This document shows positions 1 through 11,212 of a stretch of DNA of 60,935 nucleotides, piece after piece (position 1 is the stretch's first letter; every line of letters starts with the position of its first letter). Location: the NCBI GenBank assembly GCA_032718475.1, contig JAUCBJ010005236.1, positions 1-60,935 of the forward strand. Reading direction: 5' to 3'. The translations under genes were made by a program, and so were the position numbers. Source of the stretch: Nemertoderma westbladi (lineage: Eukaryota; Xenacoelomorpha; Nemertodermatida; Nemertodermatidae). Under the pieces are notes generated by a model, which was given only the letters and a program-made list of their open reading frames with translations, ran no database searches and had not been told where the DNA came from.

Positions 1-171
1 AAAAATAAATGAATTAAAAACCCCAAATAACATTTAAATTTATATTCTAAATATATATAATATAAATTAATCGACGAGTTATAATATTCACTTAACTCAT
101 TAAGTAAATAAATGTTTAGAGTAGAGGACATATTAGTTGGTGTAATCCGAATTCTGGAGTCAAATACTTAC

Positions 172-288
172 AGCTGGTACTCCTCATTCCAGCCAGGGTT
201 CAAGGTATTTCGACAGACCTCAGTAACGTTTACTGAGGATTCATCACTGGCTGGTCCAGGAGATTGGGCTGGATTTTTTTCCTTCAAT
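172..288 (-). CDS. BAIAP3/UNC13D-like: Exon of Munc13-4/BAIAP3-like gene, C2A domain (last exon in window)
   Basis: Internal exon. The acceptor is a T-rich tract ending TATTTTAG just before 288. The donor is CT|GTAAGT at 172/171. It holds one leading base, 38 codons and two trailing bases. The leading A completes the AG left by the exon ending at 3601, giving an arginine. The translation contains TEVCRNTLNPGWNEEYQ, the typical C2 signature (T.V...TLNP.WNE) at the strand 3 to strand 4 transition. The preceding Ser/Pro/Asn-rich stretch matches the variable insertion seen at this position in BAIAP3 and UNC13D. In the family this C2A domain binds calcium and phospholipid during vesicle priming. 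The rest of C2A, the MUN region and C2B must lie beyond base 1. Family assignment rests on all six in-phase exons together. Confidence 0.8.
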
Positions 289-1046
289 CTAAAATATCAT
301 TAATTGATAAATTGATAATTTCGCAAAGACTTATTTACAAGCTAAATAAATGCTTGAAGTTTGAAACATAAATATTCTGAGCATATATTAATAATAACTC
401 GTCAATAAATCAAGCAAAGCCATGCTAGCAAGTAATAATTGTTTATTGCAAAATAATTGATAAATTTTCTTGCTACATATCGTTCCACCAGACCACCACC
501 AGTCCAAATAACCAACGCAACAATAAAATATAGTGCAGCCTCAGACCCAGTAGTGCAAAGAATGCAGTTAAAAGCAAAAATTATAAAAATATTATTATAC
601 CACCGAGTTAATTTGAACCTCCATGGAAACACCAACCTTTCGGGGCTGCAGATAAATAAAATGGTCACTTTTTATCGAATAGAAAATACGTATATACGTA
701 TAATATGGTATAATAAAGTGTAAGGAAGGTTATATAACAACGTTTTAGTTTTATGTTTTATGCTTCAGATACAGTAAGACAAGATTTTGTAATGAACAAA
801 ACATAATTTAATTATAATAATGGCTAATCAATTACTGTCGTAATCAATCTCCCAGTTCTAATTTGTGAGATGTTTAAGCCCAAGACTAATAAGTTAGGCC
901 ATTATTCCAGAAACCTAAAGCGCTAAAGGTACGTACACCTACTGAAATGGTTGTAATCGATAGATTTACAGTATATATTTATTTCCAGGGGGGTTCGTTG
1001 CGTGGGAAGTATTAATAAATTGTTTGTTACTGCAATGCAATCTTTT
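289..1046. other. Intron, no recognised element
   Basis: AT-rich intronic sequence between the exons at 3601 and 288. A minus-strand stretch at about 402-656 is open and hydrophobic, but it has no ATG and no family match I can name. I do not call it an exon. Confidence 0.5.
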
Positions 1047-1911
1047 AGTTTGGTACCGGTACTGTAAGGTAACCTTATAGTTTGGTATCGGTACTGTAAG
1101 CTAAGTTTATTGTTTGGTACCGGTACTGTAAGGTAACTTTATAGTTTGGTACCGGTACTGTAAGGTAACCTTATACTGTAGTTTGGTACCGGTACTGTAA
1201 GGTATCCTTATAGTTTGGTATCGGTACTGTAAGGTATCCTTATAGTTTGGTACCGGTACTGTAAGGTAACCTTACAGTTTGGTATCGGTACTGTAAGGTA
1301 TCCTTATAGTTTGGTACCGGTACTGTAAGGTAACCTTATAGTTTGGTACCGGTACTGTAAGGTAACCTTATACTGTAGTTTGGTACCGGTACTGTAAGGT
1401 AACCTTATAGTTTGGTATCGGTACTGTAAGGTAACCTTATACTGTAGTTTGGTACCGGTACTGTAAGGTAACCTTACAGTTTGGTACCGGTACTGTAAGC
1501 TAAGTTTATTGTTTGGTACCGGTACTGTAAGGTAACTTTATAGTTTGGTACCGGTACTGTAAGGTAACCTTATACTGTAGTTTGGTACCGGTACTGTAAG
1601 GTAACCTTATAGTTTGGTATCGGTACTGTAAGGTTACCTTATAGTTTGGTACCGGTACTGTAAGGTAACCTTATAGTTTGGTACCGGTACTGTAAGGTTA
1701 CCTTATAGTTTGGTACCGGTACTGTAAGGTAACTTTATTGTTTGGTACCGGTACTGTAAGGTAACCTTATGGTTTGGTATCGGTACTGTAAGGTAACCTT
1801 ATACTGTAGTTTGGTACCGGTACTGTAAGGTAACCTTATAGTTTGGTATCGGTACTGTAAGGTATCCTTATAGTTTGTACCGGTACTGTAAGGTAACCTT
1901 ATACTGTAAGG
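1047..1911. repeat. 32/37-bp minisatellite, distal block
   Basis: Tandem units of 32 bp with core TTGGTACCGGTACTGTAAGG. A 37-bp variant carries an extra ACTGT. C/T variation (TACCGG versus TATCGG, GTAACC versus GTATCC) is spread among the copies. The unit contains the palindrome GTACCGGTAC. It is the same family as the block at 2432-3594, from which it is separated by a 0.5-kb insert. Confidence 0.95.
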
Positions 1912-2127
1912 TGGTTGGATTTGTCATTGGTCAGTTGGTGTCATTTCGGTATATTCAGGTATATTCAGTTCAGCTGTTACACCTAAACCCAACTGAGTAA
2001 CAGTTATTCATACAGTATTCATTCATGTTCATTCATATTATTATAGTTTGCAGGTGGGGAGGATAAATTTTCTAATAATAAAAAGGTTAAAACAATATAA
2101 CCTCATTACAATAAATTTATCGTACTA

Positions 2128-2190
2128 CGAAATTGGAGAGGAGCAGGTTACAAACAATGTTTTCTAACCAGAACAATAAACGATACATAC
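2128..2190 (+). repeat. Dispersed repeat, GGAGCAGGTT family, copy 1
   Basis: Shares the order GGAGCAGGTT, then a gap, then GTTTTCTAAC..AACAATAAA with copies near 49315-49366 (reverse), 51487-51537 and 60703-60765 (reverse). It resembles the end of an interspersed element, but no boundaries or coding part are visible. Confidence 0.5.
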
Positions 2191-2306
2191 TGAATAACCG
2201 GTCTGCCAGTATTGTATCCATTGACAATAAGGAAGGGAACGGAGCAGTCTGGCAGTGTATTTTGAATTTATTGCAATAACATTGGGGGGACCAAATCCGC
2301 GAACGA

Positions 2307-2367
2307 GGACCCAATCCGCTAGCAGATTTGGTCCTAGGGAGACCAAATCTGCTAGCGGATTGGGTCC
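2307..2367. repeat. Perfect 27-bp hairpin
   Basis: Bases 2307-2333 are the exact reverse complement of 2341-2367, with the 7-base loop CTAGGGA. Diverged copies of the arm (CAAATCCGC, GGGGGGAC) lie on both sides from 2283 to 2430, so it looks like the centre of a small foldback element built from reiterated arms. Confidence 0.85.
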
Positions 2368-2431
2368 GGGGGGACTAAATCCGCTAGCAGTTCTGGTCCG
2401 GGGGGACCGATTCTTCGGGGGACTGAATCCG

Positions 2432-3594
2432 CTGTTACACCGGTACTGTAAGGTAACCTTATACTGTAGTTTGGTACCGGTACTGTAAGGTAACCTTATA
2501 CTGTAGTTTGGTACCGGTACTGTAAGGTAACCTTATACTGTAGTTTGGTACCGGTACTGTAAGGTAACCTTACAGTTTGGTATCGGTACTGTAAGGTAAC
2601 CTTATAGTTTGGTACCGGTACTGTAAGGTAACATTATACTGTAGTTTGGTACCGGTACTGTAAGGTAACCTTAATAGTTTGGTACCGGTACTGTAAGGTA
2701 ACCTTATAGTTTGGTATCGGTACTGTAAGGTAACCTTATACTGTAGTTTGGTACCGGTACTGTAAGGTAACCTTACAGTTTGGTATCGGTACTGTAATGT
2801 AACCTTATAGTTTGGTATCGGTACTGTAAGGTAACCATATACTGTAGTTTGGTACCGGTACTGTAAGGTAACCTCATACTGTAGTTTGGTACCGGTACTG
2901 TAAGGTAACCTTACAGTTTGGTATCGGTACTGTAAGGTATCCTTATAGTTTGGTACCGGTACTGTAAGGTAACCTTATAGTTTGGTATAGGTACTGTTAA
3001 GGTTACCTTATAGTTTGGTACCGGTACTGTAAGGTAACCTTATACTGTAGTTTGGTACCGGTACTGTAAGGTAACCTTATACTGTAGTTTGGTACCGGTA
3101 CTGTAAGGTAACCTTATACTGTAGTTTGGTACCGGTACTGTAAGGTAACCTTATAGTTTGGTACCGGTACTGTAAGGTAACCTTATACTGTAGTTTGGTA
3201 CCGGTACTGTAAGGTAACCGTACAGTTTGGTATCGGTACTGTAAGGTATCCTTATAGTTTGGTATCGGTACTGTAAGGTATCCTTATAGTTTGGTACCGG
3301 TACTGTAAGGTAACCTTATAGTTTGGTACCGGTACTGTAAGGTAACCTTATACTGTAGTTTGGTACCGGTACTGTAAGGTAACCTTATACTGTAGTTTGG
3401 TACCGGTACTGTAAGGTAACCATACAGTTTGGTATCGGTACTGTAAGGTATCCTTATAGTTTGGTATCGGTACTGTAAGGTATCCTTATAGTTTGGTACC
3501 GGTACTGTAAGGTAACCTTATAGTTTGGTACCGGTACTGTTACTGTAAGGTATCCTTATAGTTTGGTACCGGTACTGTATGGTAACCTTATAGT
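2432..3594. repeat. 32/37-bp minisatellite abutting a splice donor
   Basis: Continuation of the TTGGTACCGGTACTGTAAGG array. Its right edge stops next to the exon at 3601-3727. Read on the gene strand, the intron starts GTAAG and is at once followed by AACTATAAGG, which is the repeat unit. The array therefore begins at intron position +6. Confidence 0.95.
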
Positions 3595-3600
3595 TCTTAC

Positions 3601-3727
3601 CTTTTAGAAGACGCTCTGTGGAAACTCCCTTTTGATTTCTCCTTTGATTTAGTGTCGCTGTTGTTGGGTTTATCGCCGTTTGGGACAGAGGGAACTATCC
3701 CGAACATACAATATGGATCACTGAGAC
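3601..3727 (-). CDS. BAIAP3/UNC13D-like: Exon of Munc13-4/BAIAP3-like gene, C2A domain
   Basis: Internal exon with acceptor ATAAAATCAG before 3727 and donor AAAG|GTAAGA at 3601/3600. Two leading bases complete the G left by the exon ending at 10362, giving DAN-G-LSDPYC. Then come 41 codons and two trailing bases that pair with the exon at 288. LSDPYCMFGI is the hallmark of C2 calcium-binding loop 1, and its Asp is a predicted Ca2+ ligand. The remainder is a Lys/Ser-rich insertion, as in BAIAP3 and UNC13D. The intron that follows is filled by the 32/37-bp array, which begins 5 bp inside it. Splice sites and phase agree on both sides. Confidence 0.88.
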
Positions 3728-3842
3728 CTGATTTTATAAACAAAGCGTTACGATTTAGTTAATTTATTTTATAGCTACTGAGATTTTATAGAATACATAA
3801 GCTTTGAATGGGAGAATCTTTTAGTCTCGTTAGGCCAAGGAA

Positions 3843-4006
3843 TAATGCCTGTTCACCCCCATGGGTGATCTTCCACAGTAAACCCTTCCTCTCTGTTTCC
3901 TTAAGGAATGCCTGAATGGGTGATTTTCCACAGTAAACCCTTCCTCTCTGTTTCCTTAAGGAATGCCTGAATGGGTGATCTTCCACAGTAAACCCTTCCT
4001 ATCTGT
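3843..4006. repeat. 55-bp tandem repeat, three copies
   Basis: TTCCACAGTAAACCCTTCC recurs at 3871, 3926 and 3981, a spacing of 55 bp. The first copy is more diverged. It is intronic, and the open frames over it are by-products. Confidence 0.9.
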
Positions 4007-4061
4007 TTTCAATAAGTTGTTGCCTTGGTTCCCATTTATCGACCAGTCAAGGATGAAACCC

Positions 4062-4197
4062 AGGGTATGGCTAGGATGCAGCATTTTTAAAGCACTGCGC
4101 CCGAGTACTGTAGTGCTGCCCCATCTAGGAATCGAACCAGGGCTTTCTTATTGAAAGCACAGGAATGTCACCACTAGACCACGCTGCTGCATTGTTT
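4062..4197 (-). mobile_element. tRNA-derived SINE
   Basis: On the minus strand an A box (TGGTCTAGTGGT, 4181-4170) is followed about 30 bp later by a B box (GGTTCGATTCC, 4138-4128), the internal RNA polymerase III promoter of a tRNA-derived SINE head. An unrelated body of about 65 bp follows. The tRNA fold is not complete enough to be a working tRNA gene. It lies in the intron between exons 10362 and 3727. Confidence 0.7.
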
Positions 4198-4340
4198 TGA
4201 TACACATCTACCTTGGATATACCTCAGTCGCTGTTTGAACTCATCTCGAATCTTGTACAAATTATCGATAAATTGATCAGCTCCGATTTTTGAAAAAGGA
4301 AATCACGAGAAAATAGGAATCGTCCCGATGAATATGGAAG

Positions 4341-7300
4341 ATTTAACTCTAACATTATTAGTTAACTCTAACATTATTAGTTAACTCTAACATTATTAGT
4401 TAACTCTAACATTATTAGTTAACTCTAACATTATTAGTTAACTCTAACATTATTAGTTAACTCTAACATTATTAGTTAACTCTAACATTATTAGTTAACT
4501 CTAACATTATTAGTTAACTCTAACATTATTAGTTAACTCTAACATTATTAGTTAACTCTAATATTATTAGTTAACTCTAATATTATTAGTTAACTCTAAT
4601 ATTATTAGTTAACTCTAACATTATTAGTTAACTCTAATATTATTAGTTAACTCTAACATTATTAGTTAACTCTAACATTATTAGTTAACTCTAACATTAT
4701 TAGTTAACTCTAACATTATTAGTTAACTCTAACATTATTAGTTAACTCTAACATTATTAGTTAACTCTAACATTATTAGTTAACTCTAACATTATTAGTT
4801 AACTCTAATATTATTAGTTAACTCTAACATTATTAGTTAACTCTAACATTATTAGTTAACTCTAACATTATTAGTTAACTCTAACATTATTAGTTAACTC
4901 TAATATTATTAGTTAACTCTAATATTATTAGTTAACTCTAATATTATTAGTTAACTCTAACATTACTAGTTAACTCTAACATTATTAGTTAACTCTAACA
5001 TTATTAGTTAACTCTAACATTACTAGTTAACTCTAACATTATTAGTTAACTCTAACATTATTAGTTAACTCTAACATTATTAGTTAACTCTAACATTATT
5101 AGTTAACTCTAACATTATTAGTTAACTCTAATATTATTAGTTAACTCTAACATTATTAGTTAACTCTAACATTATTAGTTAACTCTAACATTATTAGTTA
5201 ACTCTAACATTATTAGTTAACTCTAACATTATTAGTTAACTCTAACATTATTAGTTAACTCTAATATTATTAGTTAACTCTAATATTATTAGTTAACTCT
5301 AACATTATTAGTTAACTTTAATATTATTAGTTAACTCTAACATTATTAGTTAACTCTAACATTATTAGTTAACTCTAACATTATTAGTTAAATCTAACAT
5401 TACTAGTTAACTCTAACATTATTAGTTAACTCTAACATTATTAGTTAACTCTAACATTATTAGTTAACTCTAACATTATTAGTTAACTCTAACATTATTA
5501 GTTAACTCTAACATTATTAGTTAACTCTAACATTATTAGTTAACTCTAACATTATTAGTTAACTCTAACATTATTAGTTAACTCTAACATTATTAGTTAA
5601 CTCTAACATTATTAGTTAACTCTAACATTATTAGTTAACTCTAATATTATTAGTTAACTCTAATATTATTAGTTAACTCTAATATTATTAGTTAACTCTA
5701 ACATTATTAGTTAACTCTAATATTATTAGTTAACTCTAACATTATTAGTTAACTCTAACATTATTAGTTAACTCTAACATTATTAGTTAACTCTAACATT
5801 ATTAGTTAACTCTAACATTATTAGTTAACTCTAACATTATTAGTTAACTCTAACATTATTAGTTAACTCTAACATTATTAGTTAACTCTAATATTATTAG
5901 TTAACTCTAACATTATTAGTTAACTCTAACATTATTAGTTAACTCTAACATTATTAGTTAACTCTAACATTATTAGTTAACTCTAATATTATTAGTTAAC
6001 TCTAATATTATTAGTTAACTCTAATATTATTAGTTAACTCTAACATTACTAGTTAACTCTAACATTATTAGTTAACTCTAACATTATTAGTTAACTCTAA
6101 CATTACTAGTTAACTCTAACATTATTAGTTAACTCTAACATTATTAGTTAACTCTAACATTATTAGTTAACTCTAACATTATTAGTTAACTCTAACATTA
6201 TTAGTTAACTCTAATATTATTAGTTAACTCTAACATTATTAGTTAACTCTAACATTATTAGTTAACTCTAACATTATTAGTTAACTCTAACATTATTAGT
6301 TAACTCTAACATTATTAGTTAACTCTAACATTATTAGTTAACTCTAATATTATTAGTTAACTCTAATATTATTAGTTAACTCTAACATTATTAGTTAACT
6401 CTAACATTATTAATTAACTCTAACATTATTAGTTAAATCTAACATTACTAGTTAACTCTAACATTATTAGTTAACTCTAACATTATTAGTTAACTCTAAC
6501 ATTATTAGTTAACTCTAATATTATTAATTAACTCTAATATTATTAGTTAACTCTAATATTATTAGTTAACTCTAACATTATTAGTTAACTTTAATATTAT
6601 TAGTTAACTCTAACATTATTAGTTAACTCTAACATTATTAGTTAACTCTAACATTATTAGTTAACTCTAACATTATTAGTTAACTCTAACATTACTAGTT
6701 AACTCTAACATTATTAGTTAACTCTAACATTATTAGTTAACTCTAACATTATTAGTTAACTCTAACATTATTAGTTAACTCTAACATTATTAGTTAACTC
6801 TAATATTATTAGTTAACTCTAACATTATTAGTTAACTCTAACATTATTAGTTAACTCTAACATTATTAGTTAACTCTAACATTATTAGTTAACTCTAACA
6901 TTATTAGTTAACTCTAACATTATTAGTTAACTCTAACATTATTAGTTAACTCTAATATTATTAGTTAACTCTAACATTATTAGTTAACTTTAATATTATT
7001 AGTTAACTCTAACATTATTAGTTAACTCTAACATTATTAATTAACTCTAACATTATTAGTTAAATCTAACATTACTAGTTAACTCTAACATTATTAGTTA
7101 ACTCTAACATTATTAGTTAACTCTAACATTATTAGTTAACTCTAATATTATTAATTAACTCTAATATTATTAGTTAACTCTAATATTATTAGTTAACTCT
7201 AACATTATTAGTTAACTTTAATATTATTAGTTAACTCTAACATTATTAGTTAACTCTAATATTATTAGTTAACTCTAACATTATTAGTTAACTCTAACAT

Positions 7301-10300
7301 TATTAGTTAACTCTAACATTATTAGTTAACTCTAACATTATTAGTTAACTCTAACATTATTAGTTAACTCTAACATTATTAGTTAACTCTAATATTATTA
7401 GTTAACTCTAATATTATTAGTTAACTCTAACATTATTAGTTAACTTTAATATTATTAGTTAACTCTAACATTATTAGTTAACTCTAACATTATTAATTAA
7501 CTCTAACATTATTAGTTAAATCTAACATTACTAGTTAACTCTAACATTATTAGTTAACTCTAACATTATTAGTTAACTCTAACATTATTAATTAACTCTA
7601 ACATTATTAGTTAAATCTAACATTACTAGTTAACTCTAACATTATTAGTTAACTCTAACATTATTAGTTAACTCTAACATTATTAGTTAACTCTAATATT
7701 ATTAATTAACTCTAATATTATTAGTTAACTCTAATATTATTAGTTAACTCTAACATTATTAGTTAACTTTAATATTATTAGTTAACTCTAACATTATTAG
7801 TTAACTCTAACATTATTAGTTAAATCTAACATTACTAGTTAACTCTAACATTATTAGTTAACTCTAACATTATTAGTTAACTCTAACATTATTAGTTAAC
7901 TCTAACATTATTAGTTAACTCTAACATTATTAGTTAACTCTAACATTATTAGTTAACTCTAACATTATTAGTTAACTCTAACATTATTAGTTAACTCTAA
8001 CATTATTAGTTAACTCTAACATTATTAGTTAACTCTAACATTATTAGTTAACTCTAATATTATTAGTTAACTCTAATATTATTAGTTAACTCTAATATTA
8101 TTAGTTAACTCTAACATTATTAGTTAACTCTAATATTATTAGTTAACTCTAACATTATTAGTTAACTCTAACATTATTAGTTAACTCTAACATTATTAGT
8201 TAACTCTAACATTATTAGTTAACTCTAACATTATTAGTTAACTCTAACATTATTAGTTAACTCTAACATTATTAGTTAACTCTAACATTATTAGTTAACT
8301 CTAATATTATTAGTTAACTCTAACATTATTAGTTAACTCTAACATTATTAGTTAACTCTAACATTATTAGTTAACTCTAACATTATTAGTTAACTCTAAT
8401 ATTATTAGTTAACTCTAATATTATTAGTTAACTCTAATATTATTAGTTAACTCTAACATTACTAGTTAACTCTAACATTATTAGTTAACTCTAACATTAT
8501 TAGTTAACTCTAACATTACTAGTTAACTCTAACATTATTAGTTAACTCTAACATTATTAGTTAACTCTAACATTATTAGTTAACTCTAACATTATTAGTT
8601 AACTCTAACATTATTAGTTAACTCTAATATTATTAGTTAACTCTAACATTATTAGTTAACTCTAACATTATTAGTTAACTCTAACATTATTAGTTAACTC
8701 TAACATTATTAGTTAACTCTAACATTATTAGTTAACTCTAACATTATTAGTTAACTCAAATATTATTAGTTAACTCTAATATTATTAGTTAACTCTAACA
8801 TTATTAGTTAACTTTAATATTATTAGTTAACTCTAACATTATTAGTTAACTCTAACATTATTAATTAACTCTAACATTATTAGTTAACTCTAACATTATT
8901 AGTTAACTCTAACATTATTAGTTAACTCTAACATTATTAGTTAACTCTAACATTATTAGTTAACTCTAACATTATTAGTTAACTCTAATATTATTAGTTA
9001 ACTCTAACATTATTAGTTAACTCTAACATTATTACTTAACTCTAACATTATTAGTTAACTCTAACATTATTAGTTAACTCTAATATTATTAGTTAACTCT
9101 AATATTATTAGTTAACTCTAATATTATTAGTTAACTCTAACATTACTAGTTAACTCTAACATTATTAGTTAACTCTAACATTATTAGTTAACTCTAACAT
9201 TACTAGTTAACTCTAACATTATTAGTTAACTCTAACATTATTAGTTAACTCTAACATTATTAGTTAACTCTAACATTATTAGTTAACTCTAACATTATTA
9301 GTTAACTCTAATATTATTAGTTAACTCTAACATTATTAGTTAACTCTAACATTATTAGTTAACTCTAACATTATTAGTTAACTCTAACATTATTAGTTAA
9401 CTCTAACATTATTAGTTAACTCTAACATTATTAGTTAACTCTAATATTATTAGTTAACTCTAATATTATTAGTTAACTCTAACATTATTAGTTAACTTTA
9501 ATATTATTAGTTAACTCTAACATTATTAGTTAACTCTAACATTATTAATTAACTCTAACATTATTAGTTAAATCTAACATTACTAGTTAACTCTAACATT
9601 ATTAGTTAACTCTAACATTATTAGTTAACTCTAACATTATTAGTTAACTCTAATATTATTAATTAACTCTAATATTATTAGTTAACTCTAATATTATTAG
9701 TTAACTCTAACATTATTAGTTAACTTTAATATTATTAGTTAACTCTAACATTATTAGTTAACTCTAACATTATTAGTTAACTCTAACATTATTAGTTAAC
9801 TCTAACATTATTAGTTAACTCTAACATTATTAGTTAAATCTAACATTACTAGTTAACTCTAACATTATTAGTTAACTCTAACATTATTAGTTAACTCTAA
9901 CATTATTAGTTAACTCTAATATTATTAGTTAACTCTAATATTATTAGTTAACTCTAACATTATTAGTTAACTTTAATATTATTAGTTAACTCTAACATTA
10001 TTAGTTAACTCTAACATTATTAATTAACTCTAACATTATTAGTTAACTCTAACATTATTAGTTAACTCTAATATTATTAGTTAACTCTAACATTATTAGT
10101 TAACTCTAACATTATTAGTTAACTCTAATATTATTAATTAACTCTAATATTATTAGTTAACTCTAACATTATTAGTTAACTCTAATATTATTAGTTAACT
10201 CTAACATTATTAGTTAACTCTAACATTATTAGTTAACTCTAACATTATTAGTTAACTCTAACATTATTAGTTAACTCTAACATTATTAGTTAACTCTAAC

Positions 10301-10333
10301 ATTATTAGTTAACTCTAACATTATTTGTTAACT
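4341..10333. repeat. 6-kb satellite of a 19-bp unit
   Basis: About 315 tandem copies of a 19-bp unit, GTTAGAGTTAACTAATAAT on the gene strand. Diagnostic variants are C/T at one site, TTAACT to TTAAAT, ATTAG to ACTAG and TTAGTT to TTAATT. These variants repeat in blocks: the ACTAG pair preceded by three T-variants occurs at 4961, 6044, 8457 and 9141, spaced 57, 127 and 36 units. Its right edge lies about 30 bp from the splice donor of exon 10416-10362. Confidence 0.98.
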
Positions 10334-10361
10334 CCAAAAGTAATAGTTAATTAACACTAAC

Positions 10362-10416
10362 CGTTTGCATCTTTTGCTTCTAGATTTTTTGCCTCAATTA
10401 TCTTTAGATGTAAAAC
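10362..10416 (-). CDS. BAIAP3/UNC13D-like: Micro-exon of Munc13-4/BAIAP3-like gene, first C2A strand
   Basis: A 55-base exon with acceptor ATATTATTTTAG before 10416 and donor AACG|GTTAGT at 10362/10361. It encodes VLHLKIIEAKNLEAKDAN plus one base: the first beta strand of a C2 domain and the start of calcium loop 1 (AKDANG). It starts in phase 0, matching the exon ending at 12894, and leaves one base that the exon at 3727 completes. The next exon supplies LSDPYC, so the two halves of loop 1 are rebuilt across a 6.6-kb intron filled by the 19-bp satellite. That fit of frame and motif makes this a firm call despite its length. Confidence 0.88.
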
Positions 10417-10482
10417 CTAAAATAATATTGAAGTAGAAGCTTGAAAACCAATAATTAATAATTATATTTATTTATTTATCAA

Positions 10483-10532
10483 GCACGTTAAGTAAAAAAC
10501 CTTTCCGGTAGGTGTGTTAGTACCAAAGTATG
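10483..10532. repeat. Left inverted repeat of the GIY-YIG element
   Basis: Starts GCACGTTAAGTAAAAAACC and matches the complement of 12685-12733 over roughly 40 of 50 positions. The outer flanks are AT-rich and show no clear target duplication. Confidence 0.7.
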
Positions 10533-10556
10533 TAATAAACTAAAAAGTAACAAGAC

Positions 10557-11212
10557 CTATACGTTGCATGCAATCAGTGAGCAGCTGACAGCAGCCAGCT
10601 GATCGGTAGGTTTCGCCGTGCAGCGGAAGGCATTCTCAGGAGGCCAAGGCAGGAAATCTAGAGAGAAATTCAAAAGGGAGACAGAACGAGTACGTATTGC
10701 ATGAAGAGAGATGTCTGTAGGTAAGTAGCCACTGGGAAGCAACACCACAAACTTACGCCAATCACGTTTCTGCTTGTTGATAGCGGGCTTGCCTGTTTGA
10801 ATGTAATATATTTCAAGCATTTGCAAGACTGGCCGCAATGGATGTCTAGCAATTACTTTGAAATGTTTAATCAATTCACGCCAGTCAGTCAGCCAACGTG
10901 TATTGGGCTCGCCGAGGTGAGTCATGATGTGGTTGTGTACAGTCTTACTCTGTTCGCTCCCATCATTGGCTGTCCCATCCTGGTGCTGTCTAACGCGTTC
11001 AAACAAGTGTTGGATGGTGTATCCAACATATTCCCCCTTACAAGAGGGACAAGAAAAATAGTAAACGACATCAGACGCAAGGATATCTGGGACGGGATGT
11101 TTTAGAGATGGGAGTGACTGGCGCAGTTTAGTTATAGTGAAAACGAACCGAACTGGCCGTGTGCAAGACCTGGGTATAAGTCCATGCATCTTTCGAACAA
11201 ACAGATCGGTCA
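10557..11212 (-). pseudogene. GIY-YIG endonuclease domain of a Penelope-like element
   Basis: The open frame contains VVYYFSCPSCKGEYVGYT, a GIY-YIG nuclease signature with the central tyrosines and glycine preserved and a CPSC pair between the two halves. It continues with LFERVRQHQ, HNHIMTH and a conserved tryptophan. This pattern (zinc-binding cysteines and histidines plus GIY-YIG) is typical of the endonuclease at the C terminus of Penelope-like elements, which nicks target DNA for reverse transcription. No Penelope-type reverse transcriptase is present. The upstream coding part is missing, and the frame is broken near 11212 by the inserted LINE. The last 60 or so residues have no clear match. 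It is probably inactive. Confidence 0.65.

Larger units (their letters stand above)
1912..2431. other. Insert splitting the 32/37-bp minisatellite
   Basis: Unique sequence interrupting the array, followed at 2432 by resumption of the same unit. It contains a dispersed repeat (2128-2190, GGAGCAGGTT family) and a cluster of inverted GGACCAAATCCGC-like words around a perfect hairpin. It is probably one or more insertions, but I could not identify convincing ends. Confidence 0.5.

Noticed and set aside
402-656. Hydrophobic minus-strand stretch with a possible acceptor (TTATCTGCAG)
   Set aside because: No ATG and no donor with fitting phase. It lies between two exons that already join in frame.
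4341-10333. CRISPR array or telomere
   Set aside because: Units are contiguous with no spacers, and the sequence is not a telomere repeat.
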